39,194 nt of DNA from Streptomyces milbemycinicus (GTDB lineage: Bacteria; Actinomycetota; Actinomycetes; Streptomycetales; Streptomycetaceae). Both the position numbers and the translations under genes were made by a program. The stretch is taken from assembly GCF_002154605.1 (NCBI RefSeq), contig NZ_MUNE01000035.1, positions 1 through 39,194 on the forward strand. Reading direction: 5' to 3'. Positions 8,646-16,935 of the stretch are shown here, one piece after another. Every line of letters starts with the position of its first letter. The stretch's first letter is position 1. The notes under the pieces are model-generated. The model was given only the letters and a program-made list of their open reading frames with translations, was not told the DNA's origin and made no database searches.

Positions 8646-8719
8646 CAAGCTCGTATCTGAGAGCATCGGGCGCGACCCGGGGCGCGGCCCCCGTCAGCGC
8701 ACCCCTGATGAGGACGAAA

Positions 8720-9661
8720 GTGTCAACTGTGAGCGAGACTACGCACAATAGTGCGGTCGCCAGCGCCCCGCCGTCGCCGGATGACGGCCTGGCCCCGGCA
8801 GAGCTGGCGGCGAAGTACGGACTGTCGGTGAGCGGCGCCCGGGTGAGCCTGCCCGAGTACGTCCGGCAGATGTGGGGCAGGCGCCACTTCATTCTGGCTT
8901 TTTCGCAGGCCAAGCTCACTGCCCAGTACAGCCAGGCCAAGCTCGGCCAGCTGTGGCAGGTGGCGACACCGCTGCTGAACGCGGCGGTGTACTTTTTCAT
9001 CTTCGGCCTGCTCCTGAAGAGCAACAGGAACATGGCGCACGACATGTACATCCCGTTCCTGGTGACGGGTGTCTTCGTCTTCACGTTCACGCAGAACTCC
9101 GCGATGGCGGGTGTGCGCGCGATCTCCGGGAATCTGGGTCTGGTGCGGGCCCTGCACTTTCCGCGCGCCTCGCTCCCCATCTCCTTCTCGCTCCAGCAGC
9201 TCCAGCAGCTGCTGTTCTCGATGATCGTGCTGGTCATCGTGCTGGTGGGCTTCGGGCACTACCCGTCCCTGGCCTGGCTGCTGATTCTCCCGGTGCTCGC
9301 ACTGCAGTTCGTCTTCAACACCGGTCTCTCGCTGATCATGGCCCGGCTCGGTGCCAAGACCCCGGACCTGGCCCAGCTGCTGCCGTTCCTCCTGCGGACG
9401 TGGATGTACGCGTCCGGTGTGATGTACCCGCTGGCGACCACGCTCGAGCGGGCGGGAGCGAGCGGCTGGATCTCCGACGCGATGCTGGGGAACCCGGCCG
9501 CCGTCTACATGGACCTGATGCGGTACGCGCTGATCGACAACTACGGTCAGGAGTACCTGCCTCCCCATGTGTGGGCGCTGGCCCTGGGCTGGGCTGTGGT
9601 CTTCGGCGTCGGCGGCTTCGTGTACTTCTGGAAGGCAGAGGAGCAGTACGGCCGTGGCTGA
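8720..9661 (+). CDS. ABC-2 type transporter permease, polysaccharide/teichoic acid export (TagG/Wzm-like)
   Basis: A 313-residue permease with six predicted membrane segments in the usual ABC-2 order. Its ~55-residue cytoplasmic N-terminus ends in YVRQMWGRRHFILAF, as in TagG and Wzm. Segment 1 includes AAVYFFIFGLLL; later parts include the conserved GVMYPLATTLE periplasmic turn. GTG 8720 is chosen because GAGGA lies five bases upstream; ATG 8708 is in frame but lacks a good ribosome site. The next gene encodes the ATPase and starts within the last codons. Together they would flip a lipid-linked glycan or polyol-phosphate polymer, matching the upstream genes. Confidence 0.88.
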   Translation: MSTVSETTHNSAVASAPPSPDDGLAPAELAAKYGLSVSGARVSLPEYVRQMWGRRHFILAFSQAKLTAQYSQAKLGQLWQVATPLLNAAVYFFIFGLLLKSNRNMAHDMYIPFLVTGVFVFTFTQNSAMAGVRAISGNLGLVRALHFPRASLPISFSLQQLQQLLFSMIVLVIVLVGFGHYPSLAWLLILPVLALQFVFNTGLSLIMARLGAKTPDLAQLLPFLLRTWMYASGVMYPLATTLERAGASGWISDAMLGNPAAVYMDLMRYALIDNYGQEYLPPHVWALALGWAVVFGVGGFVYFWKAEEQYGRG

Positions 9662-10496
9662 GCAGACCCTTGACGAGACCTCTCAGGCGTCCCAGACCGC
9701 CCAGGCGGACCTGGCCGCTCAGGCGGCCCCGGCCGCGGGGCGGATCCCGACCGTCATCGCCGACGATGTGCACATCGTCTACCGCGTCAACGGCGGCCCC
9801 CGTGGCCGCGGCAGCGCCACCGCGGCCCTCAGCCGCATCCTCCGCCGCAAGAACGCCCCGGGCATGCGCGAGGTGCACGCCGTGCGCGGAGTCACCTTCA
9901 TGGCCTACCGCGGCGAGTCGATCGGCCTGATCGGCTCCAACGGATCCGGCAAGTCGACGCTGCTCAAGGCCGTCGCGGGGCTGCTGCCCACCGAGCGCGG
10001 CAAGGTCTACACCGACGGCCAGCCGTCGCTGCTCGGCGTCAACGCGGCGCTGATGAACGACCTGACGGGCGAACGGAACGTCATCCTCGGCGGGCTGGCC
10101 ATGGGGATGTCGCGGGAGCAGATCCGCGAGCGCTACGAGGGAATCGTCGACTTCTCGGGCATCAACGAGAAGGGCGACTTCATCACGCTGCCGATGCGCA
10201 CCTACTCCTCCGGTATGGCGGCCCGCCTGCGGTTCTCGATCGCCGCCGCCAAGGACCACGATGTGCTGATGATCGACGAGGCGCTGGCCACCGGCGACCG
10301 GAAGTTCCAGAAGCGCTCGGAGGCCCGCATCCGCGAGCTGCGCAAGGACGCCGGCACGGTCTTCCTGGTCAGCCACAACAACAAGTCGATCCGGGACACC
10401 TGTGACCGGGTGCTGTGGCTGGAGAAGGGCGAGCTGCTGATGGACGGCCCGACCGACGAGGTCATCAAGGCGTACGAGAAGGAGACCGGCAAGTAG
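9654..10496 (+). CDS. ABC transporter ATP-binding protein, polysaccharide/teichoic acid export (TagH/Wzt-like)
   Basis: A 280-residue ATPase partner of the permease. GSNGSGKST is Walker A, YSSGMAARLRFS the ABC signature, DVLMIDEAL Walker B and VSHNN the switch His. The signature form YSSGM is typical of Wzt, TagH and RfbB export ATPases. An Ala/Gln-rich N-terminal tail of ~35 residues precedes the domain, and there is no C-terminal glycan-binding domain as in some Wzt proteins. GTG 9654 overlaps the permease stop by eight bases. A perfect hairpin at 10520-10555 ends the operon. Confidence 0.9.
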   Translation: MAEQTLDETSQASQTAQADLAAQAAPAAGRIPTVIADDVHIVYRVNGGPRGRGSATAALSRILRRKNAPGMREVHAVRGVTFMAYRGESIGLIGSNGSGKSTLLKAVAGLLPTERGKVYTDGQPSLLGVNAALMNDLTGERNVILGGLAMGMSREQIRERYEGIVDFSGINEKGDFITLPMRTYSSGMAARLRFSIAAAKDHDVLMIDEALATGDRKFQKRSEARIRELRKDAGTVFLVSHNNKSIRDTCDRVLWLEKGELLMDGPTDEVIKAYEKETGK

Positions 10497-10519
10497 CCGA
10501 CTTCTGCTTCCGCGTATCA

Positions 10520-10555
10520 GCGGGCCCTGCCGGACAGCCGTCCGGCAGGGCCCGC
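10520..10555. terminator. Hairpin terminator between convergent genes
   Basis: Perfect 16-bp arms (10520-10535 and 10540-10555) with loop AGCC. It lies 24 bases after the ATPase stop and 28 bases from the stop of the convergent methyltransferase, so it can serve both. No U tract follows, as is usual in Streptomyces. Confidence 0.85.
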
Positions 10556-10582
10556 GGCGTTTGCCGGTTGATGTGGCGGCGC

Positions 10583-11263
10583 TCATGCGGTGGCGTCGAA
10601 GAGCGCGACGGTGCCGCGCACCCGGATGCGATGGCGCCCGAACCGGGACCCCAGCGCCTTGTCCAGCAGCTCCAGCGAGTCCTCGGAGTTGTTGAGCACC
10701 CCGCGTCTCACACATTCGCGCAGGTGGAGCCGCGAGACCGCCGTATGCCGCACTCCGTGCGCCAGCACGGTGCTGCCGAACACCTTGGCCCCCGGCTCGA
10801 GATGGGGCAGCAGATGGTCGAAGACGGCGAACTTCGCCGGCGCCCCCGAAGGCAGGCAGTGCAGTACGAAGTTCAACGCGGCTGAGGTGAACCGCCGCCC
10901 CTCCAGCTCCATCGGGCGCAGTACATCGCGACAGAGCGCCGTGGCGCCGTAGCGCACGATCCGGCGCTGTGCGGTCGCCAGCACCGTCGGGTTGAGGTCG
11001 ACCAGGGTGATCTGCGGCAGGCGGGTGGGGAAGCGGCACCGGTCGAGGAAGTAGCCGGTGCCCGGACCGATGTCGAGATGGCGGTCGGAGACATGCCGGT
11101 CGTAGAGGGCCAGCATCTCCTCGGGCGGACAGCGCCACACCGCGCGGCACACCGCGCCCAGGATGAGCGTGTCGTACAGGGCGAGCAGGGGCCGGGAGTA
11201 GACGGCCGCCGCGGCGGCGGTGTCGCTTCCCTTGTCCCGCTCGCGGTCGGGCGGGTTTCCCAT
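10583..11263 (-). CDS. SAM-dependent methyltransferase, class I
   Basis: A 226-residue Rossmann methyltransferase. LDIGPGTGYFLD (residues 63-74) is the SAM-binding motif I, TLVDLNPTVL carries the acidic ribose-binding residue, and ALNFVLHCLP lies at the motif IV position. The family is broad; the substrate is unknown. It is divergent from the FAD oxidoreductase operon and has its own copy of the shared cluster promoter (11308-11337), which places it in the biosynthetic pathway as a tailoring enzyme rather than as a housekeeping gene. A strong AGGAAGG ribosome site precedes ATG 11263. Confidence 0.85.
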   Translation of the reverse strand: MGNPPDRERDKGSDTAAAAAVYSRPLLALYDTLILGAVCRAVWRCPPEEMLALYDRHVSDRHLDIGPGTGYFLDRCRFPTRLPQITLVDLNPTVLATAQRRIVRYGATALCRDVLRPMELEGRRFTSAALNFVLHCLPSGAPAKFAVFDHLLPHLEPGAKVFGSTVLAHGVRHTAVSRLHLRECVRRGVLNNSEDSLELLDKALGSRFGRHRIRVRGTVALFDATA

Positions 11264-11307
11264 GCGATCGGCTCCCTTCCTGTCTTGGGCACAGCCTTCC
11301 TCCTCTT

Positions 11308-11337
11308 ACAGATCCCGGCCGGCGGCCCGTGGATACA
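11308..11337 (-). promoter_or_regulatory. Cluster-specific promoter, methyltransferase direction
   Basis: On the minus strand TGTATCCA (11330-11337) is followed after exactly 14 bases by GGATCTGT (11308-11315). This is the same two-part element, with the same spacing, as the copies at 11349, 21236 and 28537. The downstream box lies 44 bases before the methyltransferase ATG, a normal leader. Its role as a sigma-factor promoter is inferred. Confidence 0.7.
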
Positions 11338-11348
11338 CCCGCGAAGGA

Positions 11349-11378
11349 TGTATCCGCGTGGCGCGGCGCCGGATCTGT
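11349..11378 (+). promoter_or_regulatory. Cluster-specific promoter, tailoring operon
   Basis: TGTATCCG (11349-11356), 14 bases, GGATCTGT (11371-11378). The ATG of the FAD oxidoreductase is at 11414, after GGAGGAAGGG. The upstream box forms a nearly perfect inverted repeat with the upstream box of the divergent methyltransferase promoter (11328-11337 against 11349-11358, 9 of 10 paired). Confidence 0.72.
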
Positions 11379-11413
11379 TGGGCAGTGCGGATACCGAGCG
11401 GAGGAAGGGTGAG

Positions 11414-12964
11414 ATGAGCCAGCCCGTCACCAGGAAAAGCGCGGAGTGGGATGCCATCGTCGTCGGCAGCGGGCTCGGAGGCGTCTCGGCCGCGGCCGTC
11501 CTGGCGCGTTCGGGGCTGAAGGTTCTCGTCTGTGAGCAGGGCGAAGGTCTGGGCGGGCTCGCGCACGCCTTCACCCGGGACGGGCGGACCTTCGACTCGG
11601 CGATCCGGGTGCTGGCCGAGGGCGAGATGGTGCTCGGGCTGCTGGAGTGGCTGGGCGTCCAGGACCGGTGCGAGCTGACGGTCATCGACCATCTCTACCA
11701 GGCGGAGTTCCCGGGGATGAGCGTCTTCGCGCCCACGGGCCTGGAGGAGTTCATGGAGGCCCATATCCGGCTCTTCCCCGACGAGGCTGAGGGCATCCGT
11801 GCCTTCTTCCAGCTGCGCCGCCAGATGTTCTGGGAGACGGCGCAGGCGCCCATGAGGGTGACCGACCCGTCGGCTCTCGGGCAGTTGGAGGAGCTGCTGC
11901 CGACGCTGATGAAATACCGGACGGCGACGCTCGCGCAGGTCATGGACGAATATCTGCGCGATCCGCGGCTGAAGGCCATGTGCTCGGCCCTGTGGCCGTA
12001 TATGGGGGCGCCGCCCTCTCAGCTGTCGTTCTTCGCCTACGCCCAGTTCATCGGGGTGCTCATCGACGGCCCGTACTACTGCAAGGGCAGCTTCCAGAAT
12101 CTGGTGGACGCCTTTGCCACCGCGGTCGAGCGAAACGGGGGCCAGGTTCTCACCGGCACCCCCGTGGAGCGGATCCTGCTGCGGGACGGCCGGGTCGTGG
12201 GGGTGCGCACGGCGGAGGGGGACGTGTGCACCGCCCCGGTGGTCATTTCGAACGCGGACGCCCGCCAGACCTTCGAGGACCTGGTCGGCGCCGAGCATCT
12301 GCCCGCGCCCTACGCCCGGCGGCTTCGGCGGCTTCGGCCGTCGATGTCCGCCTGCGTCGTCTACGCGGCGACCACACAGGACGTGCCCGCCCTCGGCGTC
12401 GCGCACGAGACCTTCAAGTACAACCACTGGGATCACGAGGAGACCTGGCGGGATCTGATGGGCGGCCGGCCGGGCGGGATGTCGCTGTCCGTGATGACGA
12501 TGCTCGATCCCGAGCTCGCTCCGCCGGGCGAGCATCTGCTGATCGGCACCGCGGTGGCGCCGTACCGGCTGCCCGGCGACAAGCCGTGGCAGCAGCACAA
12601 GGACCAGTTCGCGGACTCCATGCTCGCCGAGTTCGAGTGCGTGATCCCCGGCCTGCGGGACCATCTGACGTTTCTGCAGGCGGGCACGCCCGTGACCATC
12701 GAGCGCTATACGCGCAATCACGAGGGCGCCACCTATGGCTGGGCGCTGAACCCCCACCAGATCGGAGGGAAGCGGCTCGCCCACCAGACGCCGGTGCCCG
12801 GGCTGTTCCTCTCCGGCCACTGGACCGAGGAGGGCCCGGCGTCCTTCCGGGTGGTCCTCTCCGGTATGAACACGGCCCGTGAAGTGCTCGGCCACCTCGG
12901 CACCGGTCTGGACGTGCCCACCTTCAAACCCGACGACGTGCCGCAGTTGGCGCTGGACAGGTGA
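11414..12964 (+). CDS. FAD-dependent oxidoreductase, phytoene desaturase/carotenoid isomerase (CrtI-like) superfamily
   Basis: A 516-residue flavoprotein. VVGSGLGGVSAAAVLARSG (residues 16-34) with G18-x-G20-x2-G23 is the ADP-binding motif of FAD, followed by EQGEGLGGLAHAF. The C-terminal PGLFLSGHWTEEGPASFRVV is the second FAD contact seen in CrtI and RetSat-type enzymes. These desaturate, isomerise or saturate polyene chains. No phytoene synthase for carotenoids lies next to it, so a polyketide polyene is the more likely substrate. It is the first gene of the 11414-19990 operon and lies directly under a cluster promoter. ATG 11414 has an excellent ribosome site; the frame upstream of it is not protein-like. 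Confidence 0.85.
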   Translation: MSQPVTRKSAEWDAIVVGSGLGGVSAAAVLARSGLKVLVCEQGEGLGGLAHAFTRDGRTFDSAIRVLAEGEMVLGLLEWLGVQDRCELTVIDHLYQAEFPGMSVFAPTGLEEFMEAHIRLFPDEAEGIRAFFQLRRQMFWETAQAPMRVTDPSALGQLEELLPTLMKYRTATLAQVMDEYLRDPRLKAMCSALWPYMGAPPSQLSFFAYAQFIGVLIDGPYYCKGSFQNLVDAFATAVERNGGQVLTGTPVERILLRDGRVVGVRTAEGDVCTAPVVISNADARQTFEDLVGAEHLPAPYARRLRRLRPSMSACVVYAATTQDVPALGVAHETFKYNHWDHEETWRDLMGGRPGGMSLSVMTMLDPELAPPGEHLLIGTAVAPYRLPGDKPWQQHKDQFADSMLAEFECVIPGLRDHLTFLQAGTPVTIERYTRNHEGATYGWALNPHQIGGKRLAHQTPVPGLFLSGHWTEEGPASFRVVLSGMNTAREVLGHLGTGLDVPTFKPDDVPQLALDR

Positions 12965-12977
12965 AAGGCAGCCCCCC

Positions 12978-14336
12978 ATGACCACCGTATTCGTGCCGCC
13001 CGGGCCCCGGGGCCATCCCGTGCTCGGCAGCATCCGTGAGATCCAGCGGGACAATGTGTCGGCGTTCATGCACGCGTTCCGGCACCACGGCGACATCGTC
13101 AACTTCCGCGGCCCGCTGAGGATCAATCTGCTGGCTCACCCGGACCATGTCCAGCATGTGCTGCGCGACCAGCACAAGCACTATCCGCGGCCGCGCAAGG
13201 TGCAGGGCTGTCTGAGCACGATCGTCGGGGACGGGCTGGTGGCCGCCGAGGGCGGCTCCTGGCTCCGGTCCCGGCGGCTCACCCAGCCCGCCTTCCACCG
13301 CGACATCCTCCGCCGCTTCGGGGAGACCTTCACCCGCACCACCTCCGGGATGCTGGACGACTGGGAGCGGCGCCGCGGCCAGGGCCGGCCGCTGGACATC
13401 AAGTCGGAGATGATGCATCTGAGCCTGGCCAATCTGGCCAGAGCGCTGTTCAAGTCGGATCTCACCGACGCCATCGCCAGGATCGAGCCGGCCGTCCAGG
13501 GAGCGCTGAGCTTCACCCACCGCCGGATGACCTCTCCCGTGGACCCGCTGCGGATCCCGTCCAAGGCCCGGGGACGCTTCCGGGACGCGCTCGGGACGAT
13601 CAATTCGGTGCTCTATCCGATGATCGTGGCCCGTCGCCGGGAGGGCGGCGAGGACGACCTGGTCAGCATGCTCATCGACGCCAAGGACCCCGGGTCCGGC
13701 GAGGCGTTCACCGACGAGCAGATCAGGGACGAGGTGAGCGGCTTCTTCGTGGCCGGCCATGAGACGGTCTCCACCGCGCTCACCTGGACCTGGTATCTGC
13801 TCTCGCTCAACCCCGAGAGCAGGCGCAGGGTCCAGGACGAGGTGGACCGGACACTGTCCGGGCGCGTCCCGACCGTGGACGACCTGCCGAAGCTCGCCTA
13901 CACGACCATGGTGCTCCAGGAGGCCATGCGGCTGTATCCGCCGATCTTCGTCTATATGCGCTGTGCCGCGCGGGACGACGAAATCGGCGGCTATCGCGTG
14001 CCAGCGGGGCGCTGGGTGGTGGTCTGCCCCTATGTGACGCACCGCCACCCCGAGTTCTGGGACAACCCGGAGGGTTTCGAACCCGAGCGGTTCACCACCG
14101 AGAACAGCGAGGGCCGCCATCGGATGGCGTATCTCCCGTTCGGCGCGGGACCGCGCAAATGCATCGGCGACTCGTTCGCGATGCTGCAGATGCCCCTGGT
14201 GGTCGCCATGGTCGCGCAGCGGTTCCGGCTGGACCTGGTGGAGGGCCAGCGGGTCTTCCCGGAGCCGGCGATCTCCCTGCGCCCCCGGGACCCCATGTGG
14301 ATGTGGCTCCGCCCCGTTGAGGAGGGATCCCGATGA
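12978..14336 (+). CDS. Cytochrome P450
   Basis: A 452-residue P450. AGHET in the I helix, EAMR (ExxR) in the K helix, PERF, and FGAGPRKCIG with haem ligand Cys395 are all present. Overall sequence is of the CYP102/CYP110-like bacterial class that often oxidises fatty acyl or other long hydrophobic chains, rather than the shorter class that works on aromatic polyketides and peptides. Redox partners are not encoded beside it; the Rieske protein at 33151 and the flavin reductase at 30261 are candidates only. The start is 13 bases after the oxidoreductase stop, and the end overlaps the second P450 by ATGA. Confidence 0.93.
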   Translation: MTTVFVPPGPRGHPVLGSIREIQRDNVSAFMHAFRHHGDIVNFRGPLRINLLAHPDHVQHVLRDQHKHYPRPRKVQGCLSTIVGDGLVAAEGGSWLRSRRLTQPAFHRDILRRFGETFTRTTSGMLDDWERRRGQGRPLDIKSEMMHLSLANLARALFKSDLTDAIARIEPAVQGALSFTHRRMTSPVDPLRIPSKARGRFRDALGTINSVLYPMIVARRREGGEDDLVSMLIDAKDPGSGEAFTDEQIRDEVSGFFVAGHETVSTALTWTWYLLSLNPESRRRVQDEVDRTLSGRVPTVDDLPKLAYTTMVLQEAMRLYPPIFVYMRCAARDDEIGGYRVPAGRWVVVCPYVTHRHPEFWDNPEGFEPERFTTENSEGRHRMAYLPFGAGPRKCIGDSFAMLQMPLVVAMVAQRFRLDLVEGQRVFPEPAISLRPRDPMWMWLRPVEEGSR

Positions 14337-15793
14337 CCCGTCAAGCACCAGGCCCCAAGGGCGAGCCGGTCCTCGGCAACGCACGGGCCTTTCAGGCCGA
14401 CATCCTCCAGGCCCTGCAGCGGGGGCGCCGGGAGTACGGCGATGTCGTGCGGTTCGAGGGCATCGGCCCGCTCTTCCCGGTGTTCTTCGTCGGCCACCCC
14501 GACGGGATCAAGGAGATCCTGCAGGACAAGCACCGCAACTTCCCCAAGACGCCCTTCGTCAGCGACCGCTGGCGGGCCCTGGTGGGCGACGGGCTCATCT
14601 GCAGCGAGGGCGAGCTGTGGAAGCGCCAGCGCAGGCTCTGCCAGCCCGCCTTCCACCGCCGCCTGATCACCAGCTTCGCCACCGGGATGACCGAGGTCAC
14701 CGCCGAGCTGCTGGACCGCTGGGAGGCCGCGGCGCGAGCCCACCGCGAGGTTGATGTCACCCTCGATATGACCCGGCTGGCGCTGAGCGTCCTGGGCGGC
14801 GCCCTGTTCGGCGCGAACTGGCGGCAGGACTCCGAGGTCATGGCGCACGCCGTCGAAGTGGCCATCGGCGAGGCGTACAAGAAGTTCGGGAAGTTCGTCA
14901 GTCTGCCGGAGGGCGTGCCCACCCCCGCCAATCTGAGGTTCGCCAGGGCCAGGAAGCAGCTCGACCGCATCATCTACCGCGTCATCGAGGACCGGCGGGC
15001 CGACCGGGGGCCGCACCCCGACGATCTGCTCGAGGCGCTGATGACCGCCACCGAGGACGACGGCTCGGGCATGACCGTCGAGCAGGTCCGCAACGAGGTC
15101 ATGACCTTCATGTTCGGCGGTCATGAGACTGTCGCCTCCGGGCTGACCTGGGCGCTGTATCTGCTCTCCCGCCACCCCGAGGTCGCCGCGCGGCTGGAGG
15201 CCGAGGTGGACGAGGTGCTGGGCGGCCGGCTCCCCGGCGTCGAGGATCTGCCCCGACTGCCCTATGTGGACCGGGTGGTGCGTGAGTCGCTGCGGCTCTA
15301 CCCGCCGGTGTCGCTCATCTCGCGCACCCCGCTGGAGGACGACACCGTGCAGGGCTATGACATCCCCAAGGGCTCGATGGTGCTGCTCTCCTCGTTTGTG
15401 ACCCATCGGCACCCGGACTTCTGGCCCAACCCCGAGGGCTTCGACCCCGATCGCTGGATTCCGCTGGGCGAGCAGGGGCCGCACCGCTATGCCTGGTGGC
15501 CGTTCTCCGGCGGGCCCCGCAAGTGCATCGGGGATGTCTTCGGCCTGCAGGAGATGAAGCTGGTGCTGGCCATGATGGCGCAGCGGGTACGGGTCCGGCT
15601 CGCCCCCGGCCACCCCGTGATCCCACGCCCTGGGATCACCCTCGGACAGGAACACGGCGTGATCGCCACCGTCGCGCTGCGCGAGAAGGCGCCGCCCGCC
15701 GCGCCCCGCGCCCTTGCGGGCGCGGACTCGGAGGCCATCGCAGCCGCCGCTGCCGCCGCGGGCTGCCCGGTGCACGGAGGTGGAGCGCGATGA
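14333..15793 (+). CDS. Cytochrome P450 (second)
   Basis: A 486-residue P450 of the same broad class as its upstream neighbour. GGHET is the I-helix motif, ESLR the K-helix motif, and FSGGPRKCIG contains haem ligand Cys398. It has an Ala-rich C-terminal tail of about 35 residues (GADSEAIAAAAAAAGCPV) that the first P450 lacks. The two share the order of motifs and PGPKGEPVLG/PGPRGHPVLG openings, suggesting an old duplication; they differ enough to act at separate positions or steps. Both ends overlap neighbours by ATGA, so the pair and the next gene are translated together. Confidence 0.93.
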   Translation: MTRQAPGPKGEPVLGNARAFQADILQALQRGRREYGDVVRFEGIGPLFPVFFVGHPDGIKEILQDKHRNFPKTPFVSDRWRALVGDGLICSEGELWKRQRRLCQPAFHRRLITSFATGMTEVTAELLDRWEAAARAHREVDVTLDMTRLALSVLGGALFGANWRQDSEVMAHAVEVAIGEAYKKFGKFVSLPEGVPTPANLRFARARKQLDRIIYRVIEDRRADRGPHPDDLLEALMTATEDDGSGMTVEQVRNEVMTFMFGGHETVASGLTWALYLLSRHPEVAARLEAEVDEVLGGRLPGVEDLPRLPYVDRVVRESLRLYPPVSLISRTPLEDDTVQGYDIPKGSMVLLSSFVTHRHPDFWPNPEGFDPDRWIPLGEQGPHRYAWWPFSGGPRKCIGDVFGLQEMKLVLAMMAQRVRVRLAPGHPVIPRPGITLGQEHGVIATVALREKAPPAAPRALAGADSEAIAAAAAAAGCPVHGGGAR

Positions 15794-16935
15794 CGCTGGC
15801 CACCGAACCCGCCCTGCGGGCGGGCCTGGAGACCGTATGGGCCTATCTCCACGAGTGCGGGGGCGCCCGGCAGCATGCGCTGGCGGACCGGCTGGTGACC
15901 CGGGAGGCCCGGCTGCACAATCCGCTCTGGCTCGGCCCGGACGGTCGTGGCGCGGCCGGCGCCCGGGACCAGCTCGTCCTGCTGCACCGCGCGTTCCCCG
16001 ACCTGCGTACCGAGGTTGAGGACTTCTTCGGAGCCGGTGACCGGGTAGTGGCCCGGCTCATCCACCGGGGGACCCACCGAGGGCCCTGGCTGGGCGTCCC
16101 CGCCACCGGGCGCGAGGTGCAGTTCTCGCAGACTCTGATCTTCCGTATCGAGGACGGCCCAGGCGGCCGGATCGCCGAGATCTGGCAGCAGGCGGATGCC
16201 CTCGGCACCCTGATCACCCTGGGCGCCGCGCCGCCGCTGGGCACCACGAGCGCGCCGCGCGCGCTGGGCTGGGCCATCGCGACGGCGCACCACCGGGCCC
16301 ATCACCGTGTGCCGCAGGACCAGCCGTGGCCATGGCGGGGGACCGACCGGCAGCGCACCCCCGCCTTCCGCGGCGCCCTGTCGGGCACCGCCCCGGCATC
16401 CGCCGAGCTACTGGAGGCCAATGCCCTGCCGCTGCGCCGCTGGATCGCGGAGTGCGTCAACGAACAGGCCGTGCACATCTGCGAGGAGATCTTCCACGAG
16501 AGCTATCGAGGTCACTCCCCGCCCCACGCCGAGCCCGAGCCGCTGCGCGGCCCGAAGGGCTACGAGCGCTTCATCCGCGGGATCCTGACCGGCTTCCCCG
16601 ATGCCAAGGCGACCATCGAGGACCTGATCCCGGTCGGCGACCGGGTCGCCTGCCGGGTCCGGATGACCGGCACCCATCTGGGCCCCTACCGCGGACTGCC
16701 GCCCACCGGCCGGCCGTTCTCCCTCGGGCAGATCGTGATCTGCCGCATCGAGGACGGCAAGATCGTGGAGAGCTGGCAGGAGATCGACGCACTGGGGCTG
16801 ATGCTGGGCTTCGGGGTGGTGCCCCGGCCCGGGTCCGGCTCCGCCGGCTATCTGCTGTGGTTCGCCCGGCTCGCCGCCACGCTGGCCACCGCCCCGCGCC
16901 GGATCGCCGCCGCAGGCAAGGGGGCGAGGGCATGA
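15790..16935 (+). CDS. Tandem SnoaL-like (NTF2-fold) protein
   Basis: A 381-residue protein with two NTF2/SnoaL-like domains. Domain 1 (about residues 10-145) contains FPDLRTEVEDFFGAGDRV, then RGTHRGPWLGVPATGREV and IAEIWQQADALG. Domain 2 (about 215-350) repeats the pattern with FPDAKATIEDLIPVGDRV, TGTHLGPYRGLPPTGRPF and IVESWQEIDALG. SnoaL enzymes are polyketide cyclases or hydroxylases that act through acid-base residues in a conical pocket. The two domains may act as a built-in dimer. A hydrophobic stretch lies near the C-terminus (AGYLLWFARLAATLATA). Reaction unknown; cyclisation or isomerisation of the oxidised chain is a reasonable guess. ATG 15790 and the 3' end both overlap neighbours. 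Confidence 0.8.
   Translation: MTLATEPALRAGLETVWAYLHECGGARQHALADRLVTREARLHNPLWLGPDGRGAAGARDQLVLLHRAFPDLRTEVEDFFGAGDRVVARLIHRGTHRGPWLGVPATGREVQFSQTLIFRIEDGPGGRIAEIWQQADALGTLITLGAAPPLGTTSAPRALGWAIATAHHRAHHRVPQDQPWPWRGTDRQRTPAFRGALSGTAPASAELLEANALPLRRWIAECVNEQAVHICEEIFHESYRGHSPPHAEPEPLRGPKGYERFIRGILTGFPDAKATIEDLIPVGDRVACRVRMTGTHLGPYRGLPPTGRPFSLGQIVICRIEDGKIVESWQEIDALGLMLGFGVVPRPGSGSAGYLLWFARLAATLATAPRRIAAAGKGARA

Noticed and set aside
11414..12964. Carotenoid phytoene desaturase (crtI) as a specific call
   Set aside because: Superfamily and FAD motifs fit, but no crtB, crtE or crtY lies beside it, and the operon context is polyketide tailoring. The squalene/phytoene synthases at 34691-36648 belong to the hopanoid hpnCDE set.
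11306..13126. 606-residue minus-strand frame opposite the FAD oxidoreductase
   Set aside because: Shadow frame: no motif, biased composition, and it crosses the promoter region of the tailoring operon.
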